From a bacterium (GTDB lineage: Bacteria > Zhuqueibacterota > QNDG01 > DTFT01), in NCBI GenBank assembly GCA_016933415.1, contig JAFGAX010000106.1:1-48034 (forward strand): DNA of 48,034 nucleotides, written 5' to 3'. Numbering within the stretch: the stretch's first letter is position 1; the number at the start of each line of letters is the position of its first letter. A program made the position numbers and the translations under genes. The notes beneath the pieces are model-generated. The model worked only from the letters and a program-made list of their open reading frames with translations. It did not search any database and was not told the DNA's origin. This document shows positions 1-6,661 of the stretch, in pieces.

Positions 1-449
1 CCGTCGGTGAGCAGAAGCCCGTACACGTAGCGCGCCTCCTTCATGCCTTCCCGCGCGGTGTACTGGAAATGCCGGTACGCCTCGAACGGATTCCAGTCCG
101 TGCCCCAGCCGTTGTTGGCGAGGAGGCCGAGATTGTACCGGGCCGACAGAACTTTCTGCTCCGCCGCCTTCCGTATCCAGTAGGCGGCCTTGACCGTGTC
201 CGCGGAAAAACTGCGGCCGGTCAGGAACCGGATGCCCAGTTCGTGCTGGGCCAGGGGGTCGCCGGCATTCGCCTTCTGCAGGAGAACGATGACGTCCCGA
301 AGCGAGGAGAAATAGGGATCCGAAGGCGGAAAGAGAACCGCCTGAAAAGGCGTTGACTTGCGCAGGGCCAGGGTGTTCGGTACATCGCCCGCGCGGAGGC
401 CGGTAACAATCGCCACGGCCAGAAGGATTCGGCGGTTAAATAAGTTCAT
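1..449 (-). CDS. Sel1/TPR-repeat secreted protein, 3' part cut by window edge
   Basis: Read from 449 downward, the frame is open to base 1 and gives 149 residues. It has a short hydrophobic N-terminus (residues 8-20) and then helical repeats with Sel1 spacing, for example AQHELGIRFLTG, AAYWIRKAAEQK, ARYNLGLLANNG and EAYRHFQYTAREG. Sel1 repeats normally mediate protein-protein contacts; no enzymatic function can be read. The ATG lies inside a GTTCATN heptad array (its complement gives ATGAAC). An in-frame TGA sits two codons upstream, so this is the first possible ATG. No good Shine-Dalgarno is visible. The start is therefore uncertain; the repeat identity is fairly firm. Confidence 0.7.
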   Translation of the reverse strand, partial: MNLFNRRILLAVAIVTGLRAGDVPNTLALRKSTPFQAVLFPPSDPYFSSLRDVIVLLQKANAGDPLAQHELGIRFLTGRSFSADTVKAAYWIRKAAEQKVLSARYNLGLLANNGWGTDWNPFEAYRHFQYTAREGMKEARYVYGLLLTD

Positions 450-464
450 AGTTCATGGTTCATG
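444..464. repeat. GTTCATN heptanucleotide array (3 units)
   Basis: Three units in register: GTTCATA, GTTCATG, GTTCATG. The first unit supplies the start codon of the minus-strand Sel1 gene. It belongs to a family of 7-bp arrays also present at 591, 3036, 3138 and 17340. Confidence 0.85.
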
Positions 465-489
465 GTAGAGGCTATTGTAGATCCGAAAT

Positions 490-555
490 GCCCCGCTGGG
501 GCACCGCCTCCCCGGATCCAGTCCGGGGCAAGCCCCGGATCCAGTCCGGGGCAAG
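490..555. repeat. Small hairpin plus two tandem 23-bp palindromic units
   Basis: A GCCCC-gct-GGGGC hairpin (490-502) is followed by two identical 23-bp units at 510-532 and 533-555. Each unit is a hairpin of CCCCGGA / TCCGGGG type ending in CAAG. This is intergenic; no gene is seen between 450 and 755. Confidence 0.8.
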
Positions 556-590
556 CTTTTAGCGGGCCTTTCGGACGATACGGGTCATGA

Positions 591-611
591 GTTCATGGTT
601 CATGGTTCATG
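591..611. repeat. GTTCATG heptanucleotide array (3 units)
   Basis: Three perfect GTTCATG units in tandem, directly followed by the CCCACGGC/GCCGTGGG palindrome. Confidence 0.85.
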
Positions 612-615
612 GTAG

Positions 616-652
616 CCCACGGCTTCAGCCGTGGGTAGGCTTCAGCCGTGGG
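616..652. repeat. REP-like palindrome CCCACGGC-ttca-GCCGTGGG and partial second copy
   Basis: A perfect 8-bp-stem palindrome at 616-635 is followed by a partial repeat of its right half at 638-652. An identical 20-mer is at 45700-45719, so this is a dispersed REP-type element. Confidence 0.8.
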
Positions 653-663
653 TTCATGATAGA

Positions 664-698
664 GTTCCGGGTTCCGGGTTTCGAGTTTCGGGTTGGGG
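664..698. repeat. Divergent heptad array GTTCCGG/GTTTCGR
   Basis: Five consecutive 7-mers in the same GTT register: GTTCCGG twice, GTTTCGA, GTTTCGG, GTTGGGG. The period and phase match the GTTCANN arrays, but the internal bases differ. Confidence 0.65.
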
Positions 699-755
699 AA
701 GAACGTTAATACGTGCAAACGTACCAACGTCCCCACCACCCCGGAAAGTTTTCCC

Positions 756-1565
756 TCAGAATCCTCCAAGGATCTTCTTCCGCACCGCTGATTCCGCTTC
801 GTTTTTCACCTTCTCAGTCGCAGCGGAGACCGCTTTTTTCCGTACTTCCGCCAGGGCCCTGCGGCTCAGTTCACCGATGATCTGCCGGGTGAGCTCCGTG
901 GGTGTGGCCCCGTCCGGCGCCCCGAGATTGCGCATCTCCACGGTCGGCAGCCTCAGGACCGTCTCCCGTTCCCCCCTGAACTCCAGCCGGCCGCGGATGA
1001 CGCCGTTCCTGAACAGAACATTCCGAATAATCAGAAGAGGCTCTTCTTTCGTTTCACGTTTCTGATCCGCTTCTTCCGTTCTCTGCGCTCCTGTTTTCTC
1101 CCTGGAAGAAGGAGCGGACCGGGAAAGATTCCCTAGAATCACATTCAGGTTGAAGGTCCTGTCCCCGTTCATCTCCACCAGTATCTCAGGCTCAAGAACC
1201 GTGATCGAGTCGATGATTTTAACGTCCTCCGTGATGGACCGGACATTGATGCACGCGCCGATTTCTCCGAGTGAAAATGCGTTTTGTCCGCTGAATCCCT
1301 CAGGATTCACGACAGTCAGTCCATGAACCGCGGCCCGTCCTTCTTTCAGCCGGATGCGCACCGATTCCACATGGACGGCCGTACCGATGGCGCGGGACCC
1401 GTATTTTTCGATTCCAGCCTTCACGATCCGGTCGAGATTCGAGAAAACGCAAAGCAATAATATGACAATGAGGAGAACCGGCGCCAGCAGAATCAACGGG
1501 ATCCATCTCCTTTTCCCGGATTTTATGGCTTTTTTCGATTTCTTTTCGGATGAATTTGCTTTCAT
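756..1565 (-). CDS. AsmA-like inner-membrane-anchored protein
   Basis: 269 residues with a Lys/Arg-rich cytoplasmic start and one membrane helix at about 22-42. The rest is a periplasmic domain containing VHGLTVVNPEGFSG, a motif typical of small AsmA-like proteins in which a 'GLxVxNPxGF' strand follows a helix of the type IEKYGSRAIGTAV. AsmA/TamB-type proteins are thought to help lipid transport or outer membrane homeostasis; that role is inferred here. The C-terminal third is Lys/Glu-rich and helical (residues 225-269), with a charged linker around 150-175. The start is supported by an AAAGGAG sequence about 9 nt upstream of ATG 1565. Confidence 0.7.
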   Translation of the reverse strand: MKANSSEKKSKKAIKSGKRRWIPLILLAPVLLIVILLLCVFSNLDRIVKAGIEKYGSRAIGTAVHVESVRIRLKEGRAAVHGLTVVNPEGFSGQNAFSLGEIGACINVRSITEDVKIIDSITVLEPEILVEMNGDRTFNLNVILGNLSRSAPSSREKTGAQRTEEADQKRETKEEPLLIIRNVLFRNGVIRGRLEFRGERETVLRLPTVEMRNLGAPDGATPTELTRQIIGELSRRALAEVRKKAVSAATEKVKNEAESAVRKKILGGF

Positions 1566-1769
1566 GAATCCATTCTCCTTTCAATCATCAGGGTTCAGGA
1601 AGGCGCGGATTATTTTTAATGTAAAAATAACATTTCAATATATCAAGCGCCGGTTGGTGGGTATAACCGTGAGGTGAAGAATCATCCTGAACCTCCCAGG
1701 GGCGGAATAATGACCGAACATCCCTATAAATATATACTTGCAAATAGTTGCCGAATTTATAGAAAAGAC

Positions 1770-1812
1770 TTGCATTTTTCAAAATAATCGATTATATTTA
1801 TATATAAATATA
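1770..1812 (+). promoter_or_regulatory. Promoter with overlapping palindromic operator for the ArsR-thioredoxin operon
   Basis: TTGCAT (1770-1775) and TATATT (1793-1798), separated by 17 bp, fit a sigma-70 type promoter. A perfect 20-bp palindrome, TATATTTATA/TATAAATATA, covers 1793-1812 and ends 13 bp before the regulator's ATG. A dimeric ArsR protein bound there would cover the -10 box, which suggests autorepression (inference). Confidence 0.65.
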
Positions 1813-1825
1813 CGGATACTTAATT

Positions 1826-2089
1826 ATGAATCATGAGCAGAAAAGAAAATCCGAAATACTAAAGGCCCTCGGCCACCCGATTCGTTACTGCATCGTGGAG
1901 GGGCTCCTCTCCGGGGAAAGGAATGTAGCGTCTCTCATGGATTGTCTGAGCCTTCCTCAGCCGACGGTTTCCCGTCATCTCCAGATACTGAAATCTGCCG
2001 GCATATTGGGGGTCCAGCGCGCAGGGAATGAAATGCATTATTCAGTTATCAATACAGAAGCCAGAAAGGTTGTTGAATCGCTCAGGTAA
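1826..2089 (+). CDS. ArsR/SmtB-family transcriptional repressor
   Basis: 87 residues of compact winged HTH: ALGHPIRYCIVEGLL (helices 1-2), then the recognition helix region LPQPTVSRHLQILKSAGILG, then a beta wing with GNEMHYSV. It lacks the CxC metal box of classical ArsR proteins; only scattered Cys (about 20 and 40) are present, so the inducer may be a redox or sulfur signal rather than a metal (inference). It is first in a plus-strand group with DUF6132, ferredoxin and thioredoxin genes. The local DNA (about 1600-2150) is clearly more AT-rich than the rest of the window. Confidence 0.88.
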   Translation: MNHEQKRKSEILKALGHPIRYCIVEGLLSGERNVASLMDCLSLPQPTVSRHLQILKSAGILGVQRAGNEMHYSVINTEARKVVESLR

Positions 2090-2156
2090 TTTTTTTTGGT
2101 TTGTTTATGCTAATATCCGCATATTCAATTATTTAGAAACTGAAAGGGGTGGATCC

Positions 2157-2330
2157 ATGATTGTTCGACTGCTCATCGGAATTATCATCGGCGCAGCTGC
2201 AGGATACGCGTATTACCGTTTCATCGGATGCTCGACAGGCGCCTGCCCGCTGACCAGCCATCCGGTACGGAGCACGATATACGGAGCGGTAATGGGCGCG
2301 CTGATATCGGGCGCTTTCAACAAGCAATGA
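2157..2330 (+). CDS. DUF6132 family small membrane protein
   Basis: 57 residues with two membrane helices around a loop carrying GCSTGACPLTS, a two-Cys motif characteristic of DUF6132 proteins. The family has no settled function, but it is commonly found with thioredoxin and 4Fe-4S proteins, as here. The start at 2157 is chosen because it has a GAAAGGGGTGG ribosome-binding site and gives the hydrophobic N-terminus MIVRLLIGIIIGAA; an upstream in-frame ATG at 2028 would overlap the repressor. Confidence 0.82.
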   Translation: MIVRLLIGIIIGAAAGYAYYRFIGCSTGACPLTSHPVRSTIYGAVMGALISGAFNKQ

Positions 2331-2356
2331 CCGTGTCGTTCCAACAAGGAACCGCC

Positions 2357-2569
2357 ATGAATAAAACACTCGAAGTCAGAAAAAACTTCTGTCCCCAGAA
2401 CCATCCCTGCCCGGCTGTTCGGGTGTGCCCGACCGGCGCTCTGATTCAGAAGGGATACGCAGCTCCCGAAGTCAATCCGGACCTGTGCACAGGATGCGGC
2501 AAATGCGTGCGCCAATGCTTTCCCGGCGCGCTCAGGCTGGTGGACGCGGCCCGCGCGAACGCGGCGTAA
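2357..2569 (+). CDS. Small 4Fe-4S ferredoxin-like protein
   Basis: 70 residues. The C-terminal half has a canonical CTGCGKCVRQC cluster motif (Cys 44, 47, 50, 54) followed by FPGAL. The N-terminal half has an unusual Cys spacing (Cys 12, 18, 24, ending in CPTGAL), so it may hold a second, atypical cluster. Likely role: electron transfer within the ArsR-DUF6132-thioredoxin operon. Start at ATG 2357 with AAGGA 7 nt upstream; it lies 26 nt after the DUF6132 gene, consistent with co-transcription. Confidence 0.85.
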   Translation: MNKTLEVRKNFCPQNHPCPAVRVCPTGALIQKGYAAPEVNPDLCTGCGKCVRQCFPGALRLVDAARANAA

Positions 2570-2653
2570 AGACCGTCAGGGGTCGGCCATTGTATTCCGG
2601 CCCGCGGGTAACAATTGAACTGAACGACTCATCCAATCCTGAGGAGAATTGAA

Positions 2654-2962
2654 ATGGACATCCAGACGACAGATGCCACTTTCTCGGAAGACGTTCTGAA
2701 AGGGGATCTTCCCGTGCTCGTTGATTTCTGGGCGCCCTGGTGCGGCCCGTGCCGCATGGCCGGACCCATCATCGAGTCCGTGGCGCAGAAAACGGAGGGA
2801 AAAGCGAAGGTGTTCAAATTGAATGTGGATGAAAACCCGAAGTCCGCGGCCGAATACGGAATCACGGGCATTCCCACGGTTCTGATTTTCCGGAACGGAA
2901 AGGTGGAAAAAGAACTGGTCGGCGTGCAGTCCGAGGCGGATTATCTGGAGGCGCTGAAATAG
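2654..2962 (+). CDS. trxA: Thioredoxin
   Basis: 102 residues, normal thioredoxin length, with the full active site FWAPWCGPCRMAGP, the cis-proline loop GIPTVLIF and the usual C-terminal helix. No signal peptide, so cytoplasmic. It reduces protein disulfides; as the last gene of the ArsR operon it may act with the ferredoxin upstream, and it could also serve the thioredoxin-dependent ArsC at 25653. GAGGAG precedes the ATG. Confidence 0.93.
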   Translation: MDIQTTDATFSEDVLKGDLPVLVDFWAPWCGPCRMAGPIIESVAQKTEGKAKVFKLNVDENPKSAAEYGITGIPTVLIFRNGKVEKELVGVQSEADYLEALK

Positions 2963-2991
2963 CGACCCTCTCTTTCCTTTCTTCCCCTCCA

Positions 2992-3030
2992 ATAAAAACC
3001 TCCCGCGGGCTTTCATGATCGCGGGAGGTT
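2992..3030 (-). terminator. Rho-independent terminator of the esterase gene (possibly bidirectional)
   Basis: An 11-bp perfect stem, AACCTCCCGCG (2997-3007) with CGCGGGAGGTT (3020-3030). On the minus strand it is followed by a T run (GGTTTTTATT), fitting termination of the esterase transcript; the plus-strand T run is weak. The same CCTCCCGCG stem recurs at 30360 and 31846. Confidence 0.75.
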
Positions 3031-3035
3031 TCTCA

Positions 3036-3165
3036 GTTCAAGGTTCAAAGTTCAAGGTTCAAAGCTGAAAAGACCATTTTTTGATGATAAATGAACACGT
3101 AAGCCCGGTATGATCTCTTTTATTCTTTGTTATTCACTTTGAACTTTGAACCTTGAACTTTGAAC
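3036..3165. repeat. Inverted pair of GTTCAAR heptad arrays
   Basis: Left array: four units at 3036-3063 (GTTCAAG, GTTCAAA, alternating). Right array: four units in inverse orientation at 3138-3165 (TTTGAAC/CTTGAAC). They flank about 74 bp of AT-rich sequence and could fold into a long stem. The right array begins exactly at the last base of the esterase stop codon TAG. Confidence 0.85.
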
Positions 3166-4352
3166 TAATTTTTAAACAGCTTCTGCGCGAATTCGTTGAG
3201 GTACTCCCGCCAGTTGATCCACGTGTGCCCGCCCGCGGTTTCCCTGTACTCCACGTCGAATCCGTGCTTCTTCAGCATGCCCACGGTGTCCCGCGAAATC
3301 TGAAGGAGAAAATCGTCCTTTCCTGTCGCGAACCACACGAGCCGGAGGCCCTTTTTCAATGACGGATCATCGAGCGTTGCGCTGTGATTTTCTTCCCAGG
3401 TCGGTCCTTCCTGCCGGCCGAAGGCGCCGGCCGATGTGCTGAAAGCGCCCGAGCTGAACACGCCGAGAAAAGCGAAACGGTCCAGGCGGCTGAAACCGAT
3501 GGCCAGCGTGTGCGCGCCGCCCATCGACAGGCCCGCAATGGCCCGGTTTTCCCGTCCCGGCCGGATGCGGTACCGGTTCTCGACCAGGAGCATGATGTCG
3601 TCCGTGAAATCCGCGATGAACGCGTCCACGGCGGGCCGCGACGCGCCGTCCGCCGCATTGAAACGGAACGGCCCGGTGTGGCCCGCGGGCATGACCACGA
3701 CCATGGGAACGGCCTTCTTCTCCGCGATGAGATTGTCGAGAATGATCCCGGCCCGTCCCACCGAACTCCAGGAGTCGTCGCAGTCGTAGGCGCCGTGAAG
3801 AAGGTAGAAAATCGGGTATTCCCCTTTTCCTTTCTCATATCCCGGCGGCGTGTAGACATGCATGCGCCTCACCCGGCCGAGCGACTTCGATTGGTAGAAA
3901 ACCTCGGACACCGCGCCGTGCGGCACATCCCGGACGTCCATAAAATCCGCCCCGGGAACATGAAAAAGGCTCCAGGCATTGACGTTCGATTCGCTGGTCG
4001 CCGGATTTCGTGGATCCATGACGGAAACACCGTCCATGATGAAGACATACCGGTACGCGCCCGCGGGAACCGGACCGACTGTGGTTTCCCAGACTCCGTT
4101 TTCCCGCCGGGCCATGATGGAAGCGGATGCGACATCCGGAATGTCCGTCCCGCCCAGACTGACGGACGAGGCATTGGGCGCATAGATGCTGAAGCACACC
4201 CGTCCGTCCGGCTGTATGCGGACGGACGTAAGCGTGTCATTGGGCGTGGGCTCGGGCCGGTTCTGGGCCGCGGCCGTGCCGGCCCGGGCGATCACTGCAA
4301 GAATGACGGCCGCTGAGGCGGCCGTCCGGCAGAATCGGACATTCGGATGCAT
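3165..4352 (-). CDS. Secreted CE1-like carbohydrate esterase with N-terminal CBM48-type domain
   Basis: 395 residues. A signal peptide (about residues 1-29, ending AGTAAAQ) is followed by an immunoglobulin-like CBM48/E-set domain (about 35-140, with GRVCFSIYAPNASSVSL) and an alpha/beta-hydrolase of the esterase D/ferulic-acid-esterase type. The nucleophile is Ser276 in GLSMGG, the likely acid is around Asp346 in GKDDFLL, and the His is 376 in GGHTWINW. It probably removes feruloyl or acetyl groups from xylan, in keeping with the xylanase at 37847. Start chosen at ATG 4352, which has GGGAG 7 nt upstream and gives a normal signal peptide; the longer frame to 4433 does not. Confidence 0.85.
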   Translation of the reverse strand: MHPNVRFCRTAASAAVILAVIARAGTAAAQNRPEPTPNDTLTSVRIQPDGRVCFSIYAPNASSVSLGGTDIPDVASASIMARRENGVWETTVGPVPAGAYRYVFIMDGVSVMDPRNPATSESNVNAWSLFHVPGADFMDVRDVPHGAVSEVFYQSKSLGRVRRMHVYTPPGYEKGKGEYPIFYLLHGAYDCDDSWSSVGRAGIILDNLIAEKKAVPMVVVMPAGHTGPFRFNAADGASRPAVDAFIADFTDDIMLLVENRYRIRPGRENRAIAGLSMGGAHTLAIGFSRLDRFAFLGVFSSGAFSTSAGAFGRQEGPTWEENHSATLDDPSLKKGLRLVWFATGKDDFLLQISRDTVGMLKKHGFDVEYRETAGGHTWINWREYLNEFAQKLFKN

Positions 4353-4464
4353 GTCAGGTCTCCCTTCTAATCCGGCCGGATAAGCTCCGGGACCGGTTGA
4401 AATCGGAACCGGGACACGCGGCGTCTGTTCCATGCCGCCTGTTACCGAAATAACGATTGAAGCT

Positions 4465-4550
4465 CCCCGCCGCCCGCTGCGCGGGATCAGGCGATTCTAT
4501 GTCTTCTTGTGGAAGACAAGCGGCGGGGGATGCACGAGCGGACAGATTCA
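4465..4550. repeat. Cloverleaf-like palindromic element, copy A
   Basis: Outer stem CCCCGCCG (4465-4472) / CGGCGGGG (4521-4528) encloses two hairpins: CCCGC-tgc-GCGGG (4473-4485) and GTCTTC-ttgtg-GAAGAC (4501-4517). Similarity to copy B continues to the right as ACGAGCG(N2)CAGATTCA (4534-4550). It lies in the spacer between the esterase and the lipoprotein gene (4353-4675), where no gene is seen. Confidence 0.8.
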
Positions 4551-4675
4551 AAACACAGGGCCGATGCCTGCCGGGCCGCCGGACCCTGCGCGATCCGCAT
4601 CCCTGCATACTTCGCCTCTCACAAAACCTCCGACGAAAAAGACGCCCGCCGCATGCCGCGCCGGACGGTGCAGGA

Positions 4676-5215
4676 TCACGGCATCATCACCGGCACGTTG
4701 AAGGCGCCGTTCGTCACGCTGACCGTTCTGAGAATGGTTTCCGTCTCCGCATCATAGACATGGGCGGTGAAATTGAAAGACCCTGCCAGATCCGTCCCGA
4801 CCCGGTCGAACCGGATGGATCCTGTTCCGGTGAAATAGAAATCCGCTTCCGTTTCTGAAAGCGTGACCGTCACGAGCCCGAATCCGTCCGGGCTGTTGAT
4901 GGCGTCCCCCAGGGTGTATGTTCCTGCGGCGGGGGTCTTGGGCACGGTGATGGTGATTTCGTACAGCACACCGCCCGAGTTCATGGAACCCCAGACGGAC
5001 ATCTCCCTGGCTGTGTCCGCGTTGACGGTCCAGCCGATGGCCGTAGACGTGCTGAAATTGAGAGAGAATGCGCCGGACATCGTGGCCTGCATGCCGCCCA
5101 GGGAAACCGAAGGTCCGAGCGGATTGGACGTTTTTGTGCCGTCTTTTTTATCGCTGCAGGCGGAAAATGCCAGGGCCAGAACCAGAAGACCGCCGAACCA
5201 CGGATGCACTCTCAT
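4676..5215 (-). CDS. Lipoprotein with beta-sandwich domain, DUF6252-like
   Basis: 179 residues. The N-terminus is a signal peptide ending in AFSACSDK, a slightly atypical lipobox. The remainder is Gly/Thr-rich beta structure with GTYTLGDAINSPDG and GSFNFTAHVYD followed by VSVTNGAFNVPV; this pattern resembles DUF6252 lipoproteins of Bacteroidota, though I am not certain of the family. Function unknown. The ATG at 5215 has GGAGAG 6-7 nt upstream; the TTG just before it is less likely as a start. Confidence 0.68.
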   Translation of the reverse strand: MRVHPWFGGLLVLALAFSACSDKKDGTKTSNPLGPSVSLGGMQATMSGAFSLNFSTSTAIGWTVNADTAREMSVWGSMNSGGVLYEITITVPKTPAAGTYTLGDAINSPDGFGLVTVTLSETEADFYFTGTGSIRFDRVGTDLAGSFNFTAHVYDAETETILRTVSVTNGAFNVPVMMP

Positions 5216-5323
5216 CAACGTCTCTCCTCTTTTGAATGATGGTCAAACAGGTCGTTTCAAATTTATAAAAACGACGCCGCACAAGCAATCCTTTTTTACG
5301 GGACGCTTCGACCACGGCCCGTC

Positions 5324-6652
5324 TCACAACCGTCCCTCCCAGAGAAAATGCCGGGTCTCCCGGACAACAACGCCGTTCAGGACCAGCAGGGAGATCAGGT
5401 TGGGAATCGCCATGCATCCGTTTGCGATGTCCGCGAAGGACCAGACCATGGGCAGGGTCGCCACTGACCCGATCATGACGAAGGCCACCCAGGCGATACG
5501 GTAGGGCAGAATGATTCCGCCGCCCAGAAGGTATTCCGCGGCTTTCTCTCCATAATACGACCATCCGAGTATGGTGGAAAAGACGAAGGTCAGAAGTCCG
5601 ACCGTCAGAATGGCGGGGCCGATGACCGGGATGTCGGAAAAGGCCGCCTTGGTGAGCCGCGCGCCGTTGAGTCCGTTCATCCACTCGCCTGAATTGACCA
5701 CGACAATGCCGGTGAGCGCGCACACGACCACGGTGTCCCAGAACGTGCCTGTGGAAGAGACCATGGCCTGGCGCACGGGATTCTTCGTCTGTGCCGCGGC
5801 CGCGACAATGGGCGCGCTGCCCAGACCCGATTCGTTCGAAAACAGGCCCCGCGCGATGCCGTAGCGCATCGCCTCACGGGCGGCCGCGCCGATGAATCCG
5901 CCGGCCGCGGCATGCCCCGAAAACGCGCTCCTGAAAATCAGTCGGACAGTCTCGGGCACGGCGTCCGCGTGCATCACCAGCAGAACGACACAGCCCAGCA
6001 TGTAAAATCCCGCCATAAAGGGCACCAGCCGTTCGCAGACCCGCGCGACGCTGCGGATTCCGCCCAGAATAACCCCCGCGGTGAACAGGGACAGGACGGC
6101 GCCCGTCACCCAGGGCGGAACGCGGAACGTGTCGTGCACCAGTGCGGATATCGAATTGGCCTGCACCATGTTCCCGATTCCGAAAGCCGTGACCGCGGTG
6201 AGCGCCGCGAAAATGACGGCCAGCCATTTCTTCCCCATGCCCCGCTCGAGAACGTACATCGGCCCGCCGGCCATGGTACCGTTCGGCGCGGTGATCCGGT
6301 ACTTCACGGACAGCACCGCCTCCGCGTACTTGGTGGCGATTCCGAACACACCTGTCAGCCACATCCAGAGCACGGCGCCGGGCCCGCCCGCGGCCACGGC
6401 TGTGGACACGCCCACAATGTTGCCTGTGCCGATCGTGGCCGCCAGCGCCGTGGTCAGGGCCCCGAAGTGGCTGATGTCGCCGGCGCCTTCCCGTTCGCGG
6501 CTGAAGGACAGCCGGATCGCCTTGCCGATGAACCTTTGGATGAAACGGAGCCGCACCGTCAGAAACAGGTGGGTGCCAAAGAGGAGAACGAGAAGGGGGA
6601 TGCCCCAGACCCAATTGGCTGCGGCCGCGAGCGCCTGTTCGATGGCTTGCAT
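5324..6652 (-). CDS. Alanine/glycine:cation symporter (AGCS family)
   Basis: 442 residues with about ten to eleven membrane helices. Family signatures are GTGNIVGVSTAVAAGGPGA and AGGPMYVLERGMGKKW near the N-terminus, FGIGNMVQAN, and RGLFSNESGLGSAPI in the centre. It imports small neutral amino acids (Ala, Gly) with Na+ or H+. It begins 9 nt after the stop of the upstream histidine kinase, with AAAGGG as ribosome-binding site, so the two are very likely co-transcribed. Confidence 0.93.
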   Translation of the reverse strand: MQAIEQALAAAANWVWGIPLLVLLFGTHLFLTVRLRFIQRFIGKAIRLSFSREREGAGDISHFGALTTALAATIGTGNIVGVSTAVAAGGPGAVLWMWLTGVFGIATKYAEAVLSVKYRITAPNGTMAGGPMYVLERGMGKKWLAVIFAALTAVTAFGIGNMVQANSISALVHDTFRVPPWVTGAVLSLFTAGVILGGIRSVARVCERLVPFMAGFYMLGCVVLLVMHADAVPETVRLIFRSAFSGHAAAGGFIGAAAREAMRYGIARGLFSNESGLGSAPIVAAAAQTKNPVRQAMVSSTGTFWDTVVVCALTGIVVVNSGEWMNGLNGARLTKAAFSDIPVIGPAILTVGLLTFVFSTILGWSYYGEKAAEYLLGGGIILPYRIAWVAFVMIGSVATLPMVWSFADIANGCMAIPNLISLLVLNGVVVRETRHFLWEGRL

Positions 6653-6661
6653 GTCAACCCT

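Noticed and set aside
3036-3165. CRISPR-like array
   Set aside because: Repeat units are 7 bp without spacers, and there are no cas genes.
3384-4316. 310-codon plus-strand frame opposite the esterase
   Set aside because: Antisense shadow; the minus strand has signal peptide, catalytic triad and terminator.
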